64,000 bases of DNA from Paenibacillus glacialis (GCF_001637205.1 NZ_LVJH01000025.1:1-64000); one strand, 5' to 3'. Numbered from the stretch's first letter, positions 36,801-47,150 are shown. The notes: generated by a model not told the origin, from the sequence alone. A program made the numbers and translations.

Positions 36801-37545
36801 GAGAATCGCCTCCCATAAAGGACAACACATCCATAATGTTGCCATAGAAGTCGTTCTGATGTTCCCCACGATAAATCTCGTTATATATAGAACCATCTCG
36901 AATGAAAATAATTCGGTCGCAATAACTTGCAGCTGTTGGGTCGTGGGTAACCATTAACATCGTTGCTCCAATTTCACGATTAATATTGCGAAATAACTCC
37001 ATTACATCACGAGATGATTTGGTGTCCAAGTTTCCAGTTGGTTCGTCCGCAAGTAGTAGTGCAGGTTCATGAATGATGGCTCTTGCAATGGCTGCGCGTT
37101 GGGCTTGCCCTCCAGATATTTCATAGGTACGCTTATCGAGAATGTCAGTAATACCTAGAATAGGAGCAATGGAATTTAAACGTCCCTTCATTTTCTTTAC
37201 AGCTACTCCGTCCAGAGCTAATGGAAGGAAAATATTTTCCCGTACCGTCAGCGTATGCAATAAATTGAAGTCCTGAAACACAAATCCGAGTTCGCGGCGT
37301 CGAAACACGGCCAATTGCTCCGATGGCAGTTGATGTGGTTCTTTTCCATTGATGACAACCTCACCGGAGGTCGGATGGTCAATTGTCGAGATGACATTCA
37401 ACAGCGTTGTCTTTCCACTCCCCGATGGACCCATAACCCCAACAAATTGACCTTTCGGTAGGATAAAATCGACATGTCTCAACGCCTGATAAGAAACTTT
37501 CCCATCATATATTTTTGATACCTTACTGATTTCCAGCATATTCAT
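36775..37545 (-). CDS. BceA-type ABC ATP-binding protein
   Basis: A 256-residue ATPase with Walker A GPSGSGKTT (near 40-48), Q-loop VFQDFNLLHTLTVRENIFLPL, signature ISGGQAQRAAIARA and Walker B LLLADEPTGNLD. These words match the MacB/BceA subfamily. An inverted-repeat-rich region (37560-37600) in front of the gene may hold the regulator's binding site. Works with the overlapping BceB-like permease. Confidence 0.93.
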   Translation of the reverse strand: MNMLEISKVSKIYDGKVSYQALRHVDFILPKGQFVGVMGPSGSGKTTLLNVISTIDHPTSGEVVINGKEPHQLPSEQLAVFRRRELGFVFQDFNLLHTLTVRENIFLPLALDGVAVKKMKGRLNSIAPILGITDILDKRTYEISGGQAQRAAIARAIIHEPALLLADEPTGNLDTKSSRDVMELFRNINREIGATMLMVTHDPTAASYCDRIIFIRDGSIYNEIYRGEHQNDFYGNIMDVLSFMGGDSRDVSTIRN

Positions 37546-37638
37546 GCGTGTTTTCGCTCCTTTCTTTCCTTACTCTTAGGGTATAAGAAAGGAAGGGATG
37601 TCGCTATCGTTCTAAATAACATCAACATTACATATCTG

Positions 37639-38652
37639 TCACTTTGTCAACTCAGGATGATAGGATGCTGAAAAACAAATTTTGACCTCCGTTCCCACTC
37701 CTAAAGATGACTGGATCGAAACCCTGTGACAGAGCTCATCACAAATTTTCCGAACGAGATATAAACCGATGCCCGTGGATTCACCAAATTTGCGTCCGTT
37801 GGCACCCGTAAAATACAAATCAAATACTCTAGGAAGGTCTTGAGGGGAGATGCCTACGCCTTCATCTTTCACGGTCAATGTAATATAATCTCCCTGTCGA
37901 CCCGCAAATATCCTTATATGTCGGTTTCCACCATCAGAATAACGGATGGCATTGGTAAGCAACTGCGTCAGTACAAACTTCAACCATTTGCGATCCGAAA
38001 GTACGGTGGCATCCCCATGCACATCGGCTGAGGGGAATAAATGATGGTGAATAAAGTGGCTCTTTAAGTCGTTAATGACTTCATACACCAATGGCTCTAT
38101 GGATACAGTTTGAATATAGAAATCCTGTCGGAAAGAGGACATTCTTGACAGTGTCAGAATCATATTCAACTGGTACTCCATACGGACGATTTCAACTTGC
38201 ATTTCCTCCGACCCATCCGAGTCCTCACGATCCTGAACAATCAGGTGCAAAGCGGAAAGCGGTGTTTTGAGCAAATGGACAAAACGGTTCATAAAATCAA
38301 TCTGCTCCTGTTTTTCCTGTATGGATCTTTCTTTTTCGCTCTGCAATAACTGATATTGTCGGGTGAGCCCTTCCTTGAAAGTGCGAAGCAACGGTGAAAT
38401 AACGTCCATTTGCAAGAAAGCCTTTACATCCTTCCAGTCGGAAATATTGCTTAACCATTTATAGCAACTGCGCCCAACTATATAACGATATGTAAGATAG
38501 ATGATTAGCATGAATAGACTCACTAGAAAGAGATAGACTATATTGCCTTCAACCATCTCTACATCCAACCAACGAAAAGTTGAATATAAAAATATAAACT
38601 GCATGATATGAAGTACGATAAAGGATGTATTCTCCTTAACGAATAATTTCAT
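37639..38652 (-). CDS. BceS-type intramembrane-sensing histidine kinase
   Basis: A 337-residue kinase with two close N-terminal helices joined by only a few extracellular residues, the mark of intramembrane-sensing kinases that read the state of a Bce transporter. HisKA reads NRFVHLLKTPLSAL (His126) with the family's HxLKTP pattern; HATPase has QLLTNAIRYS and STGIGLYLVRK. The ATG at 38652 has AGGTGG upstream and overlaps the regulator stop by 4 bases; a longer frame upstream lies in the regulator gene. Confidence 0.9.
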   Translation of the reverse strand: MKLFVKENTSFIVLHIMQFIFLYSTFRWLDVEMVEGNIVYLFLVSLFMLIIYLTYRYIVGRSCYKWLSNISDWKDVKAFLQMDVISPLLRTFKEGLTRQYQLLQSEKERSIQEKQEQIDFMNRFVHLLKTPLSALHLIVQDREDSDGSEEMQVEIVRMEYQLNMILTLSRMSSFRQDFYIQTVSIEPLVYEVINDLKSHFIHHHLFPSADVHGDATVLSDRKWLKFVLTQLLTNAIRYSDGGNRHIRIFAGRQGDYITLTVKDEGVGISPQDLPRVFDLYFTGANGRKFGESTGIGLYLVRKICDELCHRVSIQSSLGVGTEVKICFSASYHPELTK

Positions 38653-39362
38653 TCTTTGTCCACCTCGTTCCAAGATACGTTCAGACGGTAGCCTAAGCCC
38701 TTGACGGTTTCGATGGCATTCTCTATCCCGAGTTCTGTGAACTTCTTGCGTAACCGAGCTACATTGACATTCAACGTATTCTCGTTGATGAATTCTTTTT
38801 CGTCCCACATCTGTTCAAATATTTTCTCCCGCTTTACCGTACGTGGATACTTGTTAATGAGCAGGTCAAGAAGATCACCTTCTTTTTTCATAAGCGATAT
38901 TCTCTGCTGTCCGTAATGTAGTTCTGGACGTTCTGGAAAAAATGTCATGCCATAAAAATGAACTTCTCGTTCCGTATCCGTAGCTGCGATTGATAATTCC
39001 CCATACGAACGGCGGATTTGACTTTTCACTTTGGCAACGATGACATCATAGTAAAAAGGTTTGGTTACAAAGTCATCTCCACCATACTCCATTGCCATCA
39101 CCTGATCCAATTCTCCTGTTCGAGCAGAAATAAAAATAATGGGACAAGATGAAATTTTTCGTATTTGTTTGCACCAATAGTATCCGTCAAATTTAGGTAG
39201 GTTCACATCCAGCAAGACAAGGTGAGGCATGATTTGTTCAAAGGCTTGATCTATGGCATCAAACTGATGTGTCACAATGGGTTCATATCCGTATTTATCC
39301 AAATGACTAGATAAAAGTTCGGCAATTCGCTGATCATCTTCTACAATGAGAATCCGGTACAT
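38649..39362 (-). CDS. BceR-type response regulator
   Basis: A 237-residue OmpR-family regulator: receiver with D9-D10, phospho-Asp52 (LVLLDVNLP) and FVTKPFYYD, then winged helix ending with TLNVNVARLRKKF and VKGLGYRL. It heads the regulator-kinase-ATPase-permease series. In the family it activates the ABC genes when the transporter signals peptide stress. Confidence 0.92.
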   Translation of the reverse strand: MYRILIVEDDQRIAELLSSHLDKYGYEPIVTHQFDAIDQAFEQIMPHLVLLDVNLPKFDGYYWCKQIRKISSCPIIFISARTGELDQVMAMEYGGDDFVTKPFYYDVIVAKVKSQIRRSYGELSIAATDTEREVHFYGMTFFPERPELHYGQQRISLMKKEGDLLDLLINKYPRTVKREKIFEQMWDEKEFINENTLNVNVARLRKKFTELGIENAIETVKGLGYRLNVSWNEVDKE

Positions 39363-39538
39363 AAATCCTCCCTCTACACACTTAGGTCATTATAAATCCA
39401 TACAAATTGCAGGTTATTCACTACCATTATAACTGTTATAATAGAAAAAAAACGACATCTCTGCCGTTCATTCTCTGCTATGGTGAAGAGTAGGGTATTT
39501 TACCGCCCAGAACATTAACTACTACCTATATCTCTATA

Positions 39539-41014
39539 TCACGTCCCACAAAAAGTTCGGTAAGGAAGAGCTGATTCTACAGGTGGCGTAGCGTAAACAG
39601 CCTGTTCTGGTGTGTGTGCATAGGGATTCGAAAGAACCCCAAGTAGCTGCTCCATCACACTGTAATCTCCGTCTTCCACTGCCACTTCTAGCGCTTCTTC
39701 TACCCGATGATTTCGAGGAATAATCGCAGGGTTGCTGTTTCGCATCAACTCATGTGATGCGTCTTTCGATTCCTCTTGCCGCTCTAGTCTCGCCTGCCAC
39801 AACGTATGCCACTCCGTAAACTCAGGGGTGCCAGACAGAACCGTATCCTCCACCGTATTAAATGTTAAGGCAAGGAAGGTATTCGTATAGTCCACATGAT
39901 ACTTATGCATCAGACTCAGGAGTTCTTTGATAAGGGACTCATCCTCTTCCTCTTCGTTAAATATTCCAAGCTTCGCTCTCATGCCCGCAATCCAAGTATC
40001 ATAATACAACGTAGCATATTCTTCTAACGCACCCTGAGCCAGTTCGACCGCTTCAGATTGATCCTCATGAAGTAATGGCACAATAGCTTCCGCAAATCGT
40101 GTAAGATTCCAACCACCAATATTCGGCTGATTGCCATAGGCATAGCGACCTTGTCTATCAATGGAACTAAACACCTGTGCAGGATCATAGATATCCATAA
40201 ATGCGCAAGGACCATAATCAATCGTCTCTCCACCAATAGCCATATTATCGGTATTCATAACCCCATGAATAAATCCCACCAGTTGCCATTTGGCAATCAG
40301 CATCGCCTGACGCTTAATGACTTCCTGAAGTAAATGAAGATAACGGTCCTGCCCCTCTTCCACATCTGGAAAATGTCGTTGTAATGTATATTCCGCAAGA
40401 ACCCGAATATCCTCAACAGTTCCCCATTGTGAGACATATTCAAACGTACCTACGCGCAAATGGCTCGCGGCTATACGAGTAAGAATAGCCCCTGGCAAGT
40501 CATTCTCACGGATGACAGATTCACCCGTTGTCACCACTGCTAGGCTACGAGTCGTAGGAATACCAAGCGCATGCATCGCTTCACTAATGATGTATTCGCG
40601 TAGCATTGGTCCAAGTGACGCTCGGCCATCACCTCCGCGAGAGTATGGCGTTCGACCCGCTCCCTTGAGTTGTATGTCCAAGCGCTCACCTTGAGGCGTG
40701 ATATGCTCACCAAGTAGAACAGCACGCCCATCCCCTAACATCGTGAAATTCCCAAATTGATGCCCTGCGTACGCCTGAGCAAGAGGTGAAGCATTCTCAG
40801 GAATTTTATTTCCCGCGAACACAGCTACGCCTTCTTCACTTTGCAATGCCTCGATGCTTAACGCCAAAGATGTTGCCAACTTCTCATTGAGAATAACGAG
40901 CTGTGGCGATCTTACAGGCGTCGGGTTAACACGACTAGAAAATAATTGTGGTAGACGAGCATAACTATTATCAAAGTTCCAACCTGCTTCTAATCTTTCA
41001 TCCCTCTTTGTCAT
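39539..41014 (-). CDS. selO: SelO/YdiU family protein adenylyltransferase
   Basis: A 491-residue pseudokinase-like AMPylase. Family marks include [50 protein letters not shown] (catalytic Lys and Arg) and [13 protein letters not shown] with metal-binding Asn/Asp. It ends in the conserved YRTFCGT tail, where Cys replaces the selenocysteine found in some homologues. ATG 41014 follows AGAAGG; GTG 41017 is possible. SelO transfers AMP to Ser/Thr/Tyr of target proteins, many linked to redox control. A relic of its 3' end is at 31393-31445. Confidence 0.93.
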   Translation of the reverse strand: MTKRDERLEAGWNFDNSYARLPQLFSSRVNPTPVRSPQLVILNEKLATSLALSIEALQSEEGVAVFAGNKIPENASPLAQAYAGHQFGNFTMLGDGRAVLLGEHITPQGERLDIQLKGAGRTPYSRGGDGRASLGPMLREYIISEAMHALGIPTTRSLAVVTTGESVIRENDLPGAILTRIAASHLRVGTFEYVSQWGTVEDIRVLAEYTLQRHFPDVEEGQDRYLHLLQEVIKRQAMLIAKWQLVGFIHGVMNTDNMAIGGETIDYGPCAFMDIYDPAQVFSSIDRQGRYAYGNQPNIGGWNLTRFAEAIVPLLHEDQSEAVELAQGALEEYATLYYDTWIAGMRAKLGIFNEEEEDESLIKELLSLMHKYHVDYTNTFLALTFNTVEDTVLSGTPEFTEWHTLWQARLERQEESKDASHELMRNSNPAIIPRNHRVEEALEVAVEDGDYSVMEQLLGVLSNPYAHTPEQAVYATPPVESALPYRTFCGT

Positions 41015-41324
41015 CACATAACCTTCTCTTCGTTATTTTTTTGAATACTATGTATACATCAAATAGAGATCATATTTTCACTGTATTTAAGTAATCCCAT
41101 ATCTACATATAGAAGCCCTTAATAGGGTATACTTCTTCCCATTTATTATACTCTTAATATGAAACACATAAATTTCACACTCTAATTAGAGTGGATTCAG
41201 CTCTTCCAAAAAGATCTACCGTATGCCAACATACAGATAATATATCATCATCCTGCTATATTTTAACGTAGCACTTTAGATTTACTCTGCGGAGAATACT
41301 GAATTTCAAAAGGAGCGGAATTTC
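41015..41324. other. Intergenic region with a 16-bp palindrome
   Basis: AT-rich divergent region between selO and the LRR gene, about 310 bases. A perfect palindrome CACTCTAATTAGAGTG lies at 41178-41193 and could be an operator. No gene seen. Confidence 0.45.
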
Positions 41325-42176
41325 ATGAGATATAATTTTGACGGAAAAGGATTAACAGAAACACCAGAGGTCGTATTTGAGACCAAAAACCTCATAGAGT
41401 TAAGTATGTATAACAACCGTATTAAGGAAATTCCAGAAAGGCTCTTCTTTCATGACGAATTAGAAGTATTAAATTATGCAGGCAATGATATTGAGATCAT
41501 ATCTGAGGCGATCGAACGTTTAATCCATTTAAGAATGCTAGATTTAGGTCATAATAAACTAAAGATTTTGCCTGAGGGGATTGGAAAGCTACACGGATTG
41601 GATTCGTTTCTATATCTGAGTAATAACCAGTTTGAACATCTTCCGGAGCAGCTGTGCGCTCTTCAACAACTTAAATATTTAAACGCAACAGATAATAAAT
41701 TAAAAAAATTGCCTTCCAATATAGATGATATGAAAAGTCTTATTGAATTACGATTATATAATAATCAACTTGAGAACCTGCCTGATTCGATAACACATAT
41801 AATAGGTTTAAGAGAAATTCATCTCTATGGTAACCAATTAATTCGCTTGCCAGAAAACTTGGGAGCTCTAGAAGAACTACGAATACTCGATTTAAGTGAT
41901 AATAAATTAACAGGGCTTCCTACATCCATCGGTAAACTGAAAAAGTTAAGACGGATAAACCTTAGAAAAAACAAAATAAATGAACTTCCTGAAGAAATAG
42001 GTGGATTAGATAACCTTGTCGAGCTGGATTTGAGAGATAATGATATACAAGAAATCCCAAATTCCATTCTAAACCTTGAACGTTTGGAGAAACTTGATCT
42101 GAGATGGAATCACAACTTGAAAATAACGAAAACGTTAGAGTTATTAGAGAAAAAGGGATGTATTGTTTATAAATAA
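41325..42176 (+). CDS. Leucine-rich repeat protein
   Basis: A 283-residue protein made of about eleven LRR units of 22-23 residues with the pattern LxxLxLxxNxLxxLPxxIxxL, from about residue 22 to 270. There is no signal peptide or transmembrane segment, so it probably works inside the cell as a binding scaffold. AAAGGAGCGG precedes the ATG. Partner unknown. It is followed by a LytTR regulator gene 74 bases later. Confidence 0.88.
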   Translation: MRYNFDGKGLTETPEVVFETKNLIELSMYNNRIKEIPERLFFHDELEVLNYAGNDIEIISEAIERLIHLRMLDLGHNKLKILPEGIGKLHGLDSFLYLSNNQFEHLPEQLCALQQLKYLNATDNKLKKLPSNIDDMKSLIELRLYNNQLENLPDSITHIIGLREIHLYGNQLIRLPENLGALEELRILDLSDNKLTGLPTSIGKLKKLRRINLRKNKINELPEEIGGLDNLVELDLRDNDIQEIPNSILNLERLEKLDLRWNHNLKITKTLELLEKKGCIVYK

Positions 42177-42250
42177 ACTCGACACCAATGTGATTTAACA
42201 TACCCTAGCTAACCCTCGGATAATGCGATCAAAACTGCACTTCATACGAA

Positions 42251-42724
42251 ATGAAATACCGATTATTTGATAAAGTGGGTGAGAATATCAAAGTTTCGAT
42301 AGAAGAAATAAGTAAAGAACAAGAAGAAGAAATTCTAATCAGGTGCCATGAGGTGGATGACAACATACACGAAATCGTAAACAAGCTGAAGTCAGACCCC
42401 CTCATTATGCTCGGATATCATCATGACATTGTTCACCGTATACAACTTAGCGATATCTATTATTTTGAGGCTGTTGACGGAAAAGTTTTTATTTACTGCA
42501 AGGATAGTGTATATGAGGTCAAACAGAAGCTTTATGAGTTAGAGGAATTATGCAAAGAAATGAAATATTTTCGATCATCCAAATCAACTGTTCTGAACAT
42601 AGCTAAAATTTCATTTATTCATCCTTCAATAAGTGGCAGATTCGAAGCCGTGCTGGATAACGGAGAGCGTATTGTTATATCAAGGCAGTATGTACCTGTG
42701 CTTAAACAAATGCTTGGATTGTAA
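42251..42724 (+). CDS. LytTR-domain DNA-binding protein
   Basis: A 157-residue regulator without receiver domain. The LytTR domain spans about residues 60-157 (IYYFEAVDGKVFIYC, FRSSKSTVLNIAKISFIHPSISGRFEAVLDNGE and VISRQYVPVLKQMLG). No good ribosome site is seen at the ATG. With the following DUF3021 protein it forms a common regulator-plus-membrane-protein pair in Firmicutes; the membrane partner may hold or release the regulator. Confidence 0.87.
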   Translation: MKYRLFDKVGENIKVSIEEISKEQEEEILIRCHEVDDNIHEIVNKLKSDPLIMLGYHHDIVHRIQLSDIYYFEAVDGKVFIYCKDSVYEVKQKLYELEELCKEMKYFRSSKSTVLNIAKISFIHPSISGRFEAVLDNGERIVISRQYVPVLKQMLGL

Positions 42725-42738
42725 AAGGAGGGAACAAT

Positions 42739-43167
42739 ATGAGGTTATCTGAATTTGTAAAAAGTATGATTAAAGATTTCTTAATCATCTTTGCATCCAT
42801 CATCATTATTATTACTTTTTTACGACAAATCTTTTATCCCGATCTCGCTTTTGATTTGAAGTCAATCTATATCCTAATGGTATTTTCACTTGTGGGTGCT
42901 TTAACAGGATTTATATTATATTCTCCAAATGATATAAGTGAGAAAAACATGCGTGTAAGGATTATCATTCATTTTTTTGCGTTGGAGATTATATTAATTT
43001 CACTTGGCAGTGTAGTTGGTATTGTGACTACAGCATTAAGTGTAATCATTTTTGCATTGGAAATCGCCGTAATCTATGTCATTGTACGTCTACTATCATG
43101 GCAAAATGATAAAAAAGAAGCCCATCAGATCAACGAAAAACTGAAAGAATTTAATAAGGATATTTGA
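42739..43167 (+). CDS. DUF3021 family membrane protein
   Basis: A 142-residue protein with four predicted helices, starting 14 bases after the LytTR gene with AAAGGAGGG in between. DUF3021 proteins are regularly paired with LytTR regulators and are thought to inhibit them. No catalytic motif. Confidence 0.82.
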   Translation: MRLSEFVKSMIKDFLIIFASIIIIITFLRQIFYPDLAFDLKSIYILMVFSLVGALTGFILYSPNDISEKNMRVRIIIHFFALEIILISLGSVVGIVTTALSVIIFALEIAVIYVIVRLLSWQNDKKEAHQINEKLKEFNKDI

Positions 43168-43364
43168 GTAATCACGAAGTAACAATCGTCTGCAAAAGAT
43201 TATTTAGCGGTAAACTTTTATAGCTTATCGTTCTTTTTTTGCAACTTATTTGCCTGTAGATACAGCTTATTGTTTTTCTATATACATCCTCTATGCCTTT
43301 TTTTATGATGAAATTATAAAAGATCATAAAAGTTAATCGTCAGAAAGGGAATGGTGTAACTACT

Positions 43365-44684
43365 ATGGGAACATTAATATTATTCATCGCTTTGATTATC
43401 GAGATTTCTTTTGCAACATACTGCATTGTTACTAAGAACAACCATAACAAAGTCAGGAATTGGGCAAGGATTGCTATATTTATAGCATTTGTAATCCTTA
43501 CACTTTCATCGGTTATCGTGTGGAGTTTCCGTTGGTTCTTGCTTGCAATACTGCTCCTCATCCTAGCGATAATCGCATCCGTCTCACTTATCCGTAACAA
43601 AGTAAATGCGAAAGAATACAAAACATCTCGCATGATCAAACAAGCAATCATGATGACATTTATACTGGTATTTGTACTTTCACCTGTACTTATTTTTCCG
43701 CAGTACACAATGCCAAAAGTTACGGGCGAATATGAAGTCGCAACAGCAACTTATACATTCACAGACGAGAACCGTATTGAACAATTTACCGACACCGGTA
43801 ACAACAGATTTGTTAACGTAGAATTTTCGTATCCGGACAATGCTGATGGAACCTATCCCCTATTGGTATTCTCACACGGGGCATACGGTATTGCCTCAAG
43901 TAACAGCTCTACTTATACGGAGCTTGCAAGCCACGGTTACGTGGTCGCTTCCATCGATCATCCCTATCATTCCTTTTATACCGTTTCAGATGATGGGAAG
44001 GATGTTATGGTCAGTACAGAATATTTCCGAGAATTCAGCAATACTAATAAAGAGGGCATTTATACGGCGGAGGAAACCTACGGGTTAAGACAAGAATGGA
44101 TGAAGCTTCGAACAGACGATATGAATTTTGTAATAGATACGATACTTACACAATCTGAAAGTAACAGTAACACCATGTATCAGCTAATCAATACGGATAA
44201 AATAGGTGTGTTTGGCCACTCCATGGGCGGTGCAGCAAGTGTGTGGCTAGGTCGAGAGCGTGATGATGTAAGTGCCGTTGTAAATATTGATGCTCCGTTG
44301 TTTAGTGAGCTTAGGTACAATAAAGAAATCGATGCTTTTGTTCCCAGTGGCGAAGCCTACACCACTCCACTTCTGAATATCTATTCAGACGATGTTTGGC
44401 GGCAGCTAGATACCATTTCCACTTATGCGGCAAACAAAGCCATTGAAAAAAACGCCATTGAGTCATATGACGTTCATTTTCAAGGTGCCAAGCATTTAAG
44501 CCTAACAGATTTACCACTGTTCTCTCCTGTACTTGCAAATATACTTCAAGAAGGGAAAGCAGACATTGATACCTATTACTGTATTGAAACCCAAAATAAA
44601 ATTATCCTTGAGTTCTTTGATTATGCATTAAAGGGCATCGGTAGTTTCACGTCCGAAGGAACGTATGGATCATCGAATATATAA
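43365..44684 (+). CDS. Membrane-anchored alpha/beta hydrolase (PAF-acetylhydrolase/chlorophyllase-like)
   Basis: A 439-residue protein. Three helices fill about residues 1-110; the rest is an alpha/beta hydrolase with FSHGAYG (oxyanion loop), DHPYH, the nucleophile elbow GHSMGGAAS (Ser286), and a likely catalytic His in KHLSLTD. The domain faces outside or inside depending on topology, which I cannot settle. Substrate is unknown, probably an ester or lipid. It stands alone. Confidence 0.82.
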   Translation: MGTLILFIALIIEISFATYCIVTKNNHNKVRNWARIAIFIAFVILTLSSVIVWSFRWFLLAILLLILAIIASVSLIRNKVNAKEYKTSRMIKQAIMMTFILVFVLSPVLIFPQYTMPKVTGEYEVATATYTFTDENRIEQFTDTGNNRFVNVEFSYPDNADGTYPLLVFSHGAYGIASSNSSTYTELASHGYVVASIDHPYHSFYTVSDDGKDVMVSTEYFREFSNTNKEGIYTAEETYGLRQEWMKLRTDDMNFVIDTILTQSESNSNTMYQLINTDKIGVFGHSMGGAASVWLGRERDDVSAVVNIDAPLFSELRYNKEIDAFVPSGEAYTTPLLNIYSDDVWRQLDTISTYAANKAIEKNAIESYDVHFQGAKHLSLTDLPLFSPVLANILQEGKADIDTYYCIETQNKIILEFFDYALKGIGSFTSEGTYGSSNI

Positions 44685-44863
44685 CATAAACAATACTTTA
44701 TGACCTAGATGAAATAAACCATGGACATTTGTGTGAAAAGGTTCAGATTTCGATAGGAAATTCGACGCTGTATGTCAATTATGAGTGGTTAGGCTAACTA
44801 GAATATCAGTAAATTATGCATATAATTCAACCAAACCGTAAAAAGTAGGTGTTGAGGTGATTT

Positions 44864-45586
44864 ATGCGAAGAATCATATTACTGTTAGTTACTGTACTCA
44901 TCTATTTGGCCCCTGTTGCTTATGCTTATCCAGATGAAGATGGAGCTGTAGAAGTGGAACCATTCACGTGGGATAAACAATACGTTGAACAACTACAACA
45001 CGTGAATATCCCTGTTTATGTTCCGTCGTATATAGCTACATCTGAATTCCATCGGACACTTGGTCGTTTGACGTTAAGCAAACTTGAAGTGTGTAAAGAT
45101 CACTATTTACTTCAAATTTCACGTCAAAGAGCCCGGAAAGGTAATAATAACAGGTTTCCTTTCGACGTAATGACCATGTCAGCTGGCACACTTCCTGACT
45201 ATCGAAAACAACCCTTCGCAACATTCGAAATGTTCCATAAACCAGAAGGCACAACTACCTTTAATGGACATGATGTAGATTATTTTACTGATAAAACATC
45301 ATTTATTTGGAAGAGTAACGGGTGGGAATACCTCGTATGGGCAAAGAATACAAACAATGCGATTAATATTATGAAGCAGGTTATGGCTACGATACCAAAG
45401 GGCGAAAATCCTGTTCAAGATGCAATAAAAGGACAATTTACAGCGTTTGATACAGATGCCGGTGTTCAATCAGATGCTGCTTGGTCTTATGACAATGGGG
45501 CAACATGGTATATCGTGACTGGGCGAACTACACCAGAGCAATTAGTAAAAGTTCTACGATCTATGGTTAAATTAGATACCAAATAA
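44864..45586 (+). CDS. Secreted protein of unknown function
   Basis: A 240-residue precursor with a signal peptide (MRRIILLLVTVLIY, AYA cleavage near residue 22). The mature part is mixed alpha/beta with a WKSNGWEYLVWAK segment and a C-terminal helix (TTPEQLVKVLRSM) reminiscent of DUF4367-like proteins, which I cannot confirm. GTTGAGGTG precedes the ATG. It converges on the WYL regulator gene. Confidence 0.7.
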   Translation: MRRIILLLVTVLIYLAPVAYAYPDEDGAVEVEPFTWDKQYVEQLQHVNIPVYVPSYIATSEFHRTLGRLTLSKLEVCKDHYLLQISRQRARKGNNNRFPFDVMTMSAGTLPDYRKQPFATFEMFHKPEGTTTFNGHDVDYFTDKTSFIWKSNGWEYLVWAKNTNNAINIMKQVMATIPKGENPVQDAIKGQFTAFDTDAGVQSDAAWSYDNGATWYIVTGRTTPEQLVKVLRSMVKLDTK

Positions 45587-45599
45587 CACCTTATATTCA

Positions 45600-46541
45600 T
45601 TAGTAATAAGCCAACAACTCAGTAAGCCTGCTTCGGATTGAATCCCTCAATTCCGCTGGCTCCTGCAGAATGGCCTCATTCCCAAGGGCAATGAAAAACT
45701 CAGTAAGAAAAGGAATGTCACCACGGGACACATCCGTATCGATCAGGCCGCTTCCGTCTTCATAGACGACCAGCATTGGACCAAGCCACAGTTCGGCTTC
45801 ACACCGTTGGACACCGGCTCGACTCAACTCTGCGCAAAGGTGAATGGGCTCCCTCGGCTTGGCTGCTTCCCGCCGGCTAAGGCGGATGTCGCCCAGATCG
45901 AGCGGCTCCATACCGGTCACGTCATATACAGCCTCACTAATACGGTCGCACCGGAATACGCGGAAACCATGGCGCAGGAAGCAGTAACCTGTACAATACC
46001 AGAAACCATTGTTCGCATAGATACCTACAGGCTGGATCTGCCGATTGCTCGTTCCTTCATCCTTAGACTTGTACTTAATGACAAGCACCTTTCGATGAAT
46101 CGCGGCATCAAGAAGAATGGATAAGCAGGGAGCATCGCCCCGCCTGGTCGGCGTAATGAAGTCGACCCGATCCTTCATGCTATCGATCCGGTCGCGAACG
46201 TCCCCGGGCATATGGAGATAGAACTTGCTTAGCGCAGAAGCGGATTCTGCTTCGAATGGCAGCGAGGAATAATGGCGCAAGGCATGAACCGCAAAAAACA
46301 TTGCCACGGCCTCACCCTCCGTGAATGCGATCGGAGGCAGCACCCTCTCCCTTATCACCTGATAGCCCCCATGCGGCCCTACTTCTGAGTAGAGCGGCAC
46401 CCCCAGCTCGCTCAATTCCTGCAAATCCCTCAAAATCGTGCGCTTTGAGACGCCGAATTGGTCTGCAAGCTCCTGAACCTTGAACCGCCGTTTACGGTTA
46501 ACCGTCATCATTAACTCCATAAGCCGTTTCGATTTGGACAT
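45600..46541 (-). CDS. YafY-type HTH-WYL transcriptional regulator
   Basis: A 313-residue regulator: N-terminal DeoR-like winged helix (RRFKVQELADQFGVSKRTILRDLQEL), a central linker, a WYL domain (VLVIKYKSKDEG...RQIQPVGIYANNGFWYCTGYC) and a C-terminal WCX domain. The ATG at 46541 follows AGGGA at a good distance. WYL proteins bind nucleic acid ligands or respond to metabolites and usually control a neighbouring gene; here the neighbour is a decayed SRPBCC gene. Confidence 0.87.
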   Translation of the reverse strand: MSKSKRLMELMMTVNRKRRFKVQELADQFGVSKRTILRDLQELSELGVPLYSEVGPHGGYQVIRERVLPPIAFTEGEAVAMFFAVHALRHYSSLPFEAESASALSKFYLHMPGDVRDRIDSMKDRVDFITPTRRGDAPCLSILLDAAIHRKVLVIKYKSKDEGTSNRQIQPVGIYANNGFWYCTGYCFLRHGFRVFRCDRISEAVYDVTGMEPLDLGDIRLSRREAAKPREPIHLCAELSRAGVQRCEAELWLGPMLVVYEDGSGLIDTDVSRGDIPFLTEFFIALGNEAILQEPAELRDSIRSRLTELLAYY

Positions 46542-46691
46542 CCCGACCATCCCTCTTTTTTAAATATATGAGTTCATGACAATTATTGTCACAATTATTT
46601 CTTATGATGAACTAGAAAGCAACACTAAATTATTAGGAGTGATCGACGATGCGTAAATATAGCGCGCTCCATTGCTTCATGCAGGAGTTGT

Positions 46692-46930
46692 TTATTGGAT
46701 CGCTTGCAAATGCTCATCAAGACAATCAAGTATTTCCGTATATCCTCGCTCTATCCCCATATCCAAGACCTCCTGAAGCGCTTCAGCTGAATCATACTCT
46801 GCATGCTTTACAAATTTCGTTTTACCTTCGTGCTCTTCTAAACGATCTTCTCTGCCTCAACGATCTCTTGATAGACCGCTTTTCCCTTTCCATGAGAAAT
46901 ATTCCTCATACGCTTTCCTATCTCACTAAA
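46692..46930 (-). pseudogene. Decayed SRPBCC (AHSA1-like) gene
   Basis: On the minus strand two frames carry pieces of an Aha1-like START-fold protein: KGKAVYQEIVEAEKIV, then, after a frameshift and the loss of a middle part, EEHEGKTKFVKHAEYDSAEA and a C-terminal helix ending at the stop 46694-46692. A plus-strand frame from 46649 with a fair ribosome site (AGGAGTGATC) runs over the same DNA but looks like an antisense by-product or a broken gene start. Genes of this family often sit beside YafY-type regulators. Confidence 0.55.
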
Positions 46931-47072
46931 GATCACTGTTGATTATGGAGAAAACCCGACCCTAGGCACTCATCGGCTTCCACAGAAAGTTCGACGCAAA
47001 TCCTCAACCCACTTTTAGCGTTCGCATAGAAGTGCATAGAGGTTTCTATGGCGTTGTTTATCCAGAAGACAG

Positions 47073-47120
47073 AAAAAAGGTATAACCTCCTCATTTTTCT
47101 TAAGTGGTTATACCTTTTTT
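47073..47120 (-). terminator. Rho-independent terminator
   Basis: A perfect 15-bp stem AAAAAAGGTATAACC / GGTTATACCTTTTTT with an 18-base loop; it ends the DinB operon on the minus strand. Confidence 0.85.
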
Positions 47121-47150
47121 GGCAAAGAGACTTTTTCAGTGGTTTCACTT

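Noticed and set aside
46649..46942. Plus-strand frame of 97 codons with AGGAGTGATC upstream
   Set aside because: It is antisense to the better supported SRPBCC relic and its product has no recognisable fold; noted inside the pseudogene entry instead.
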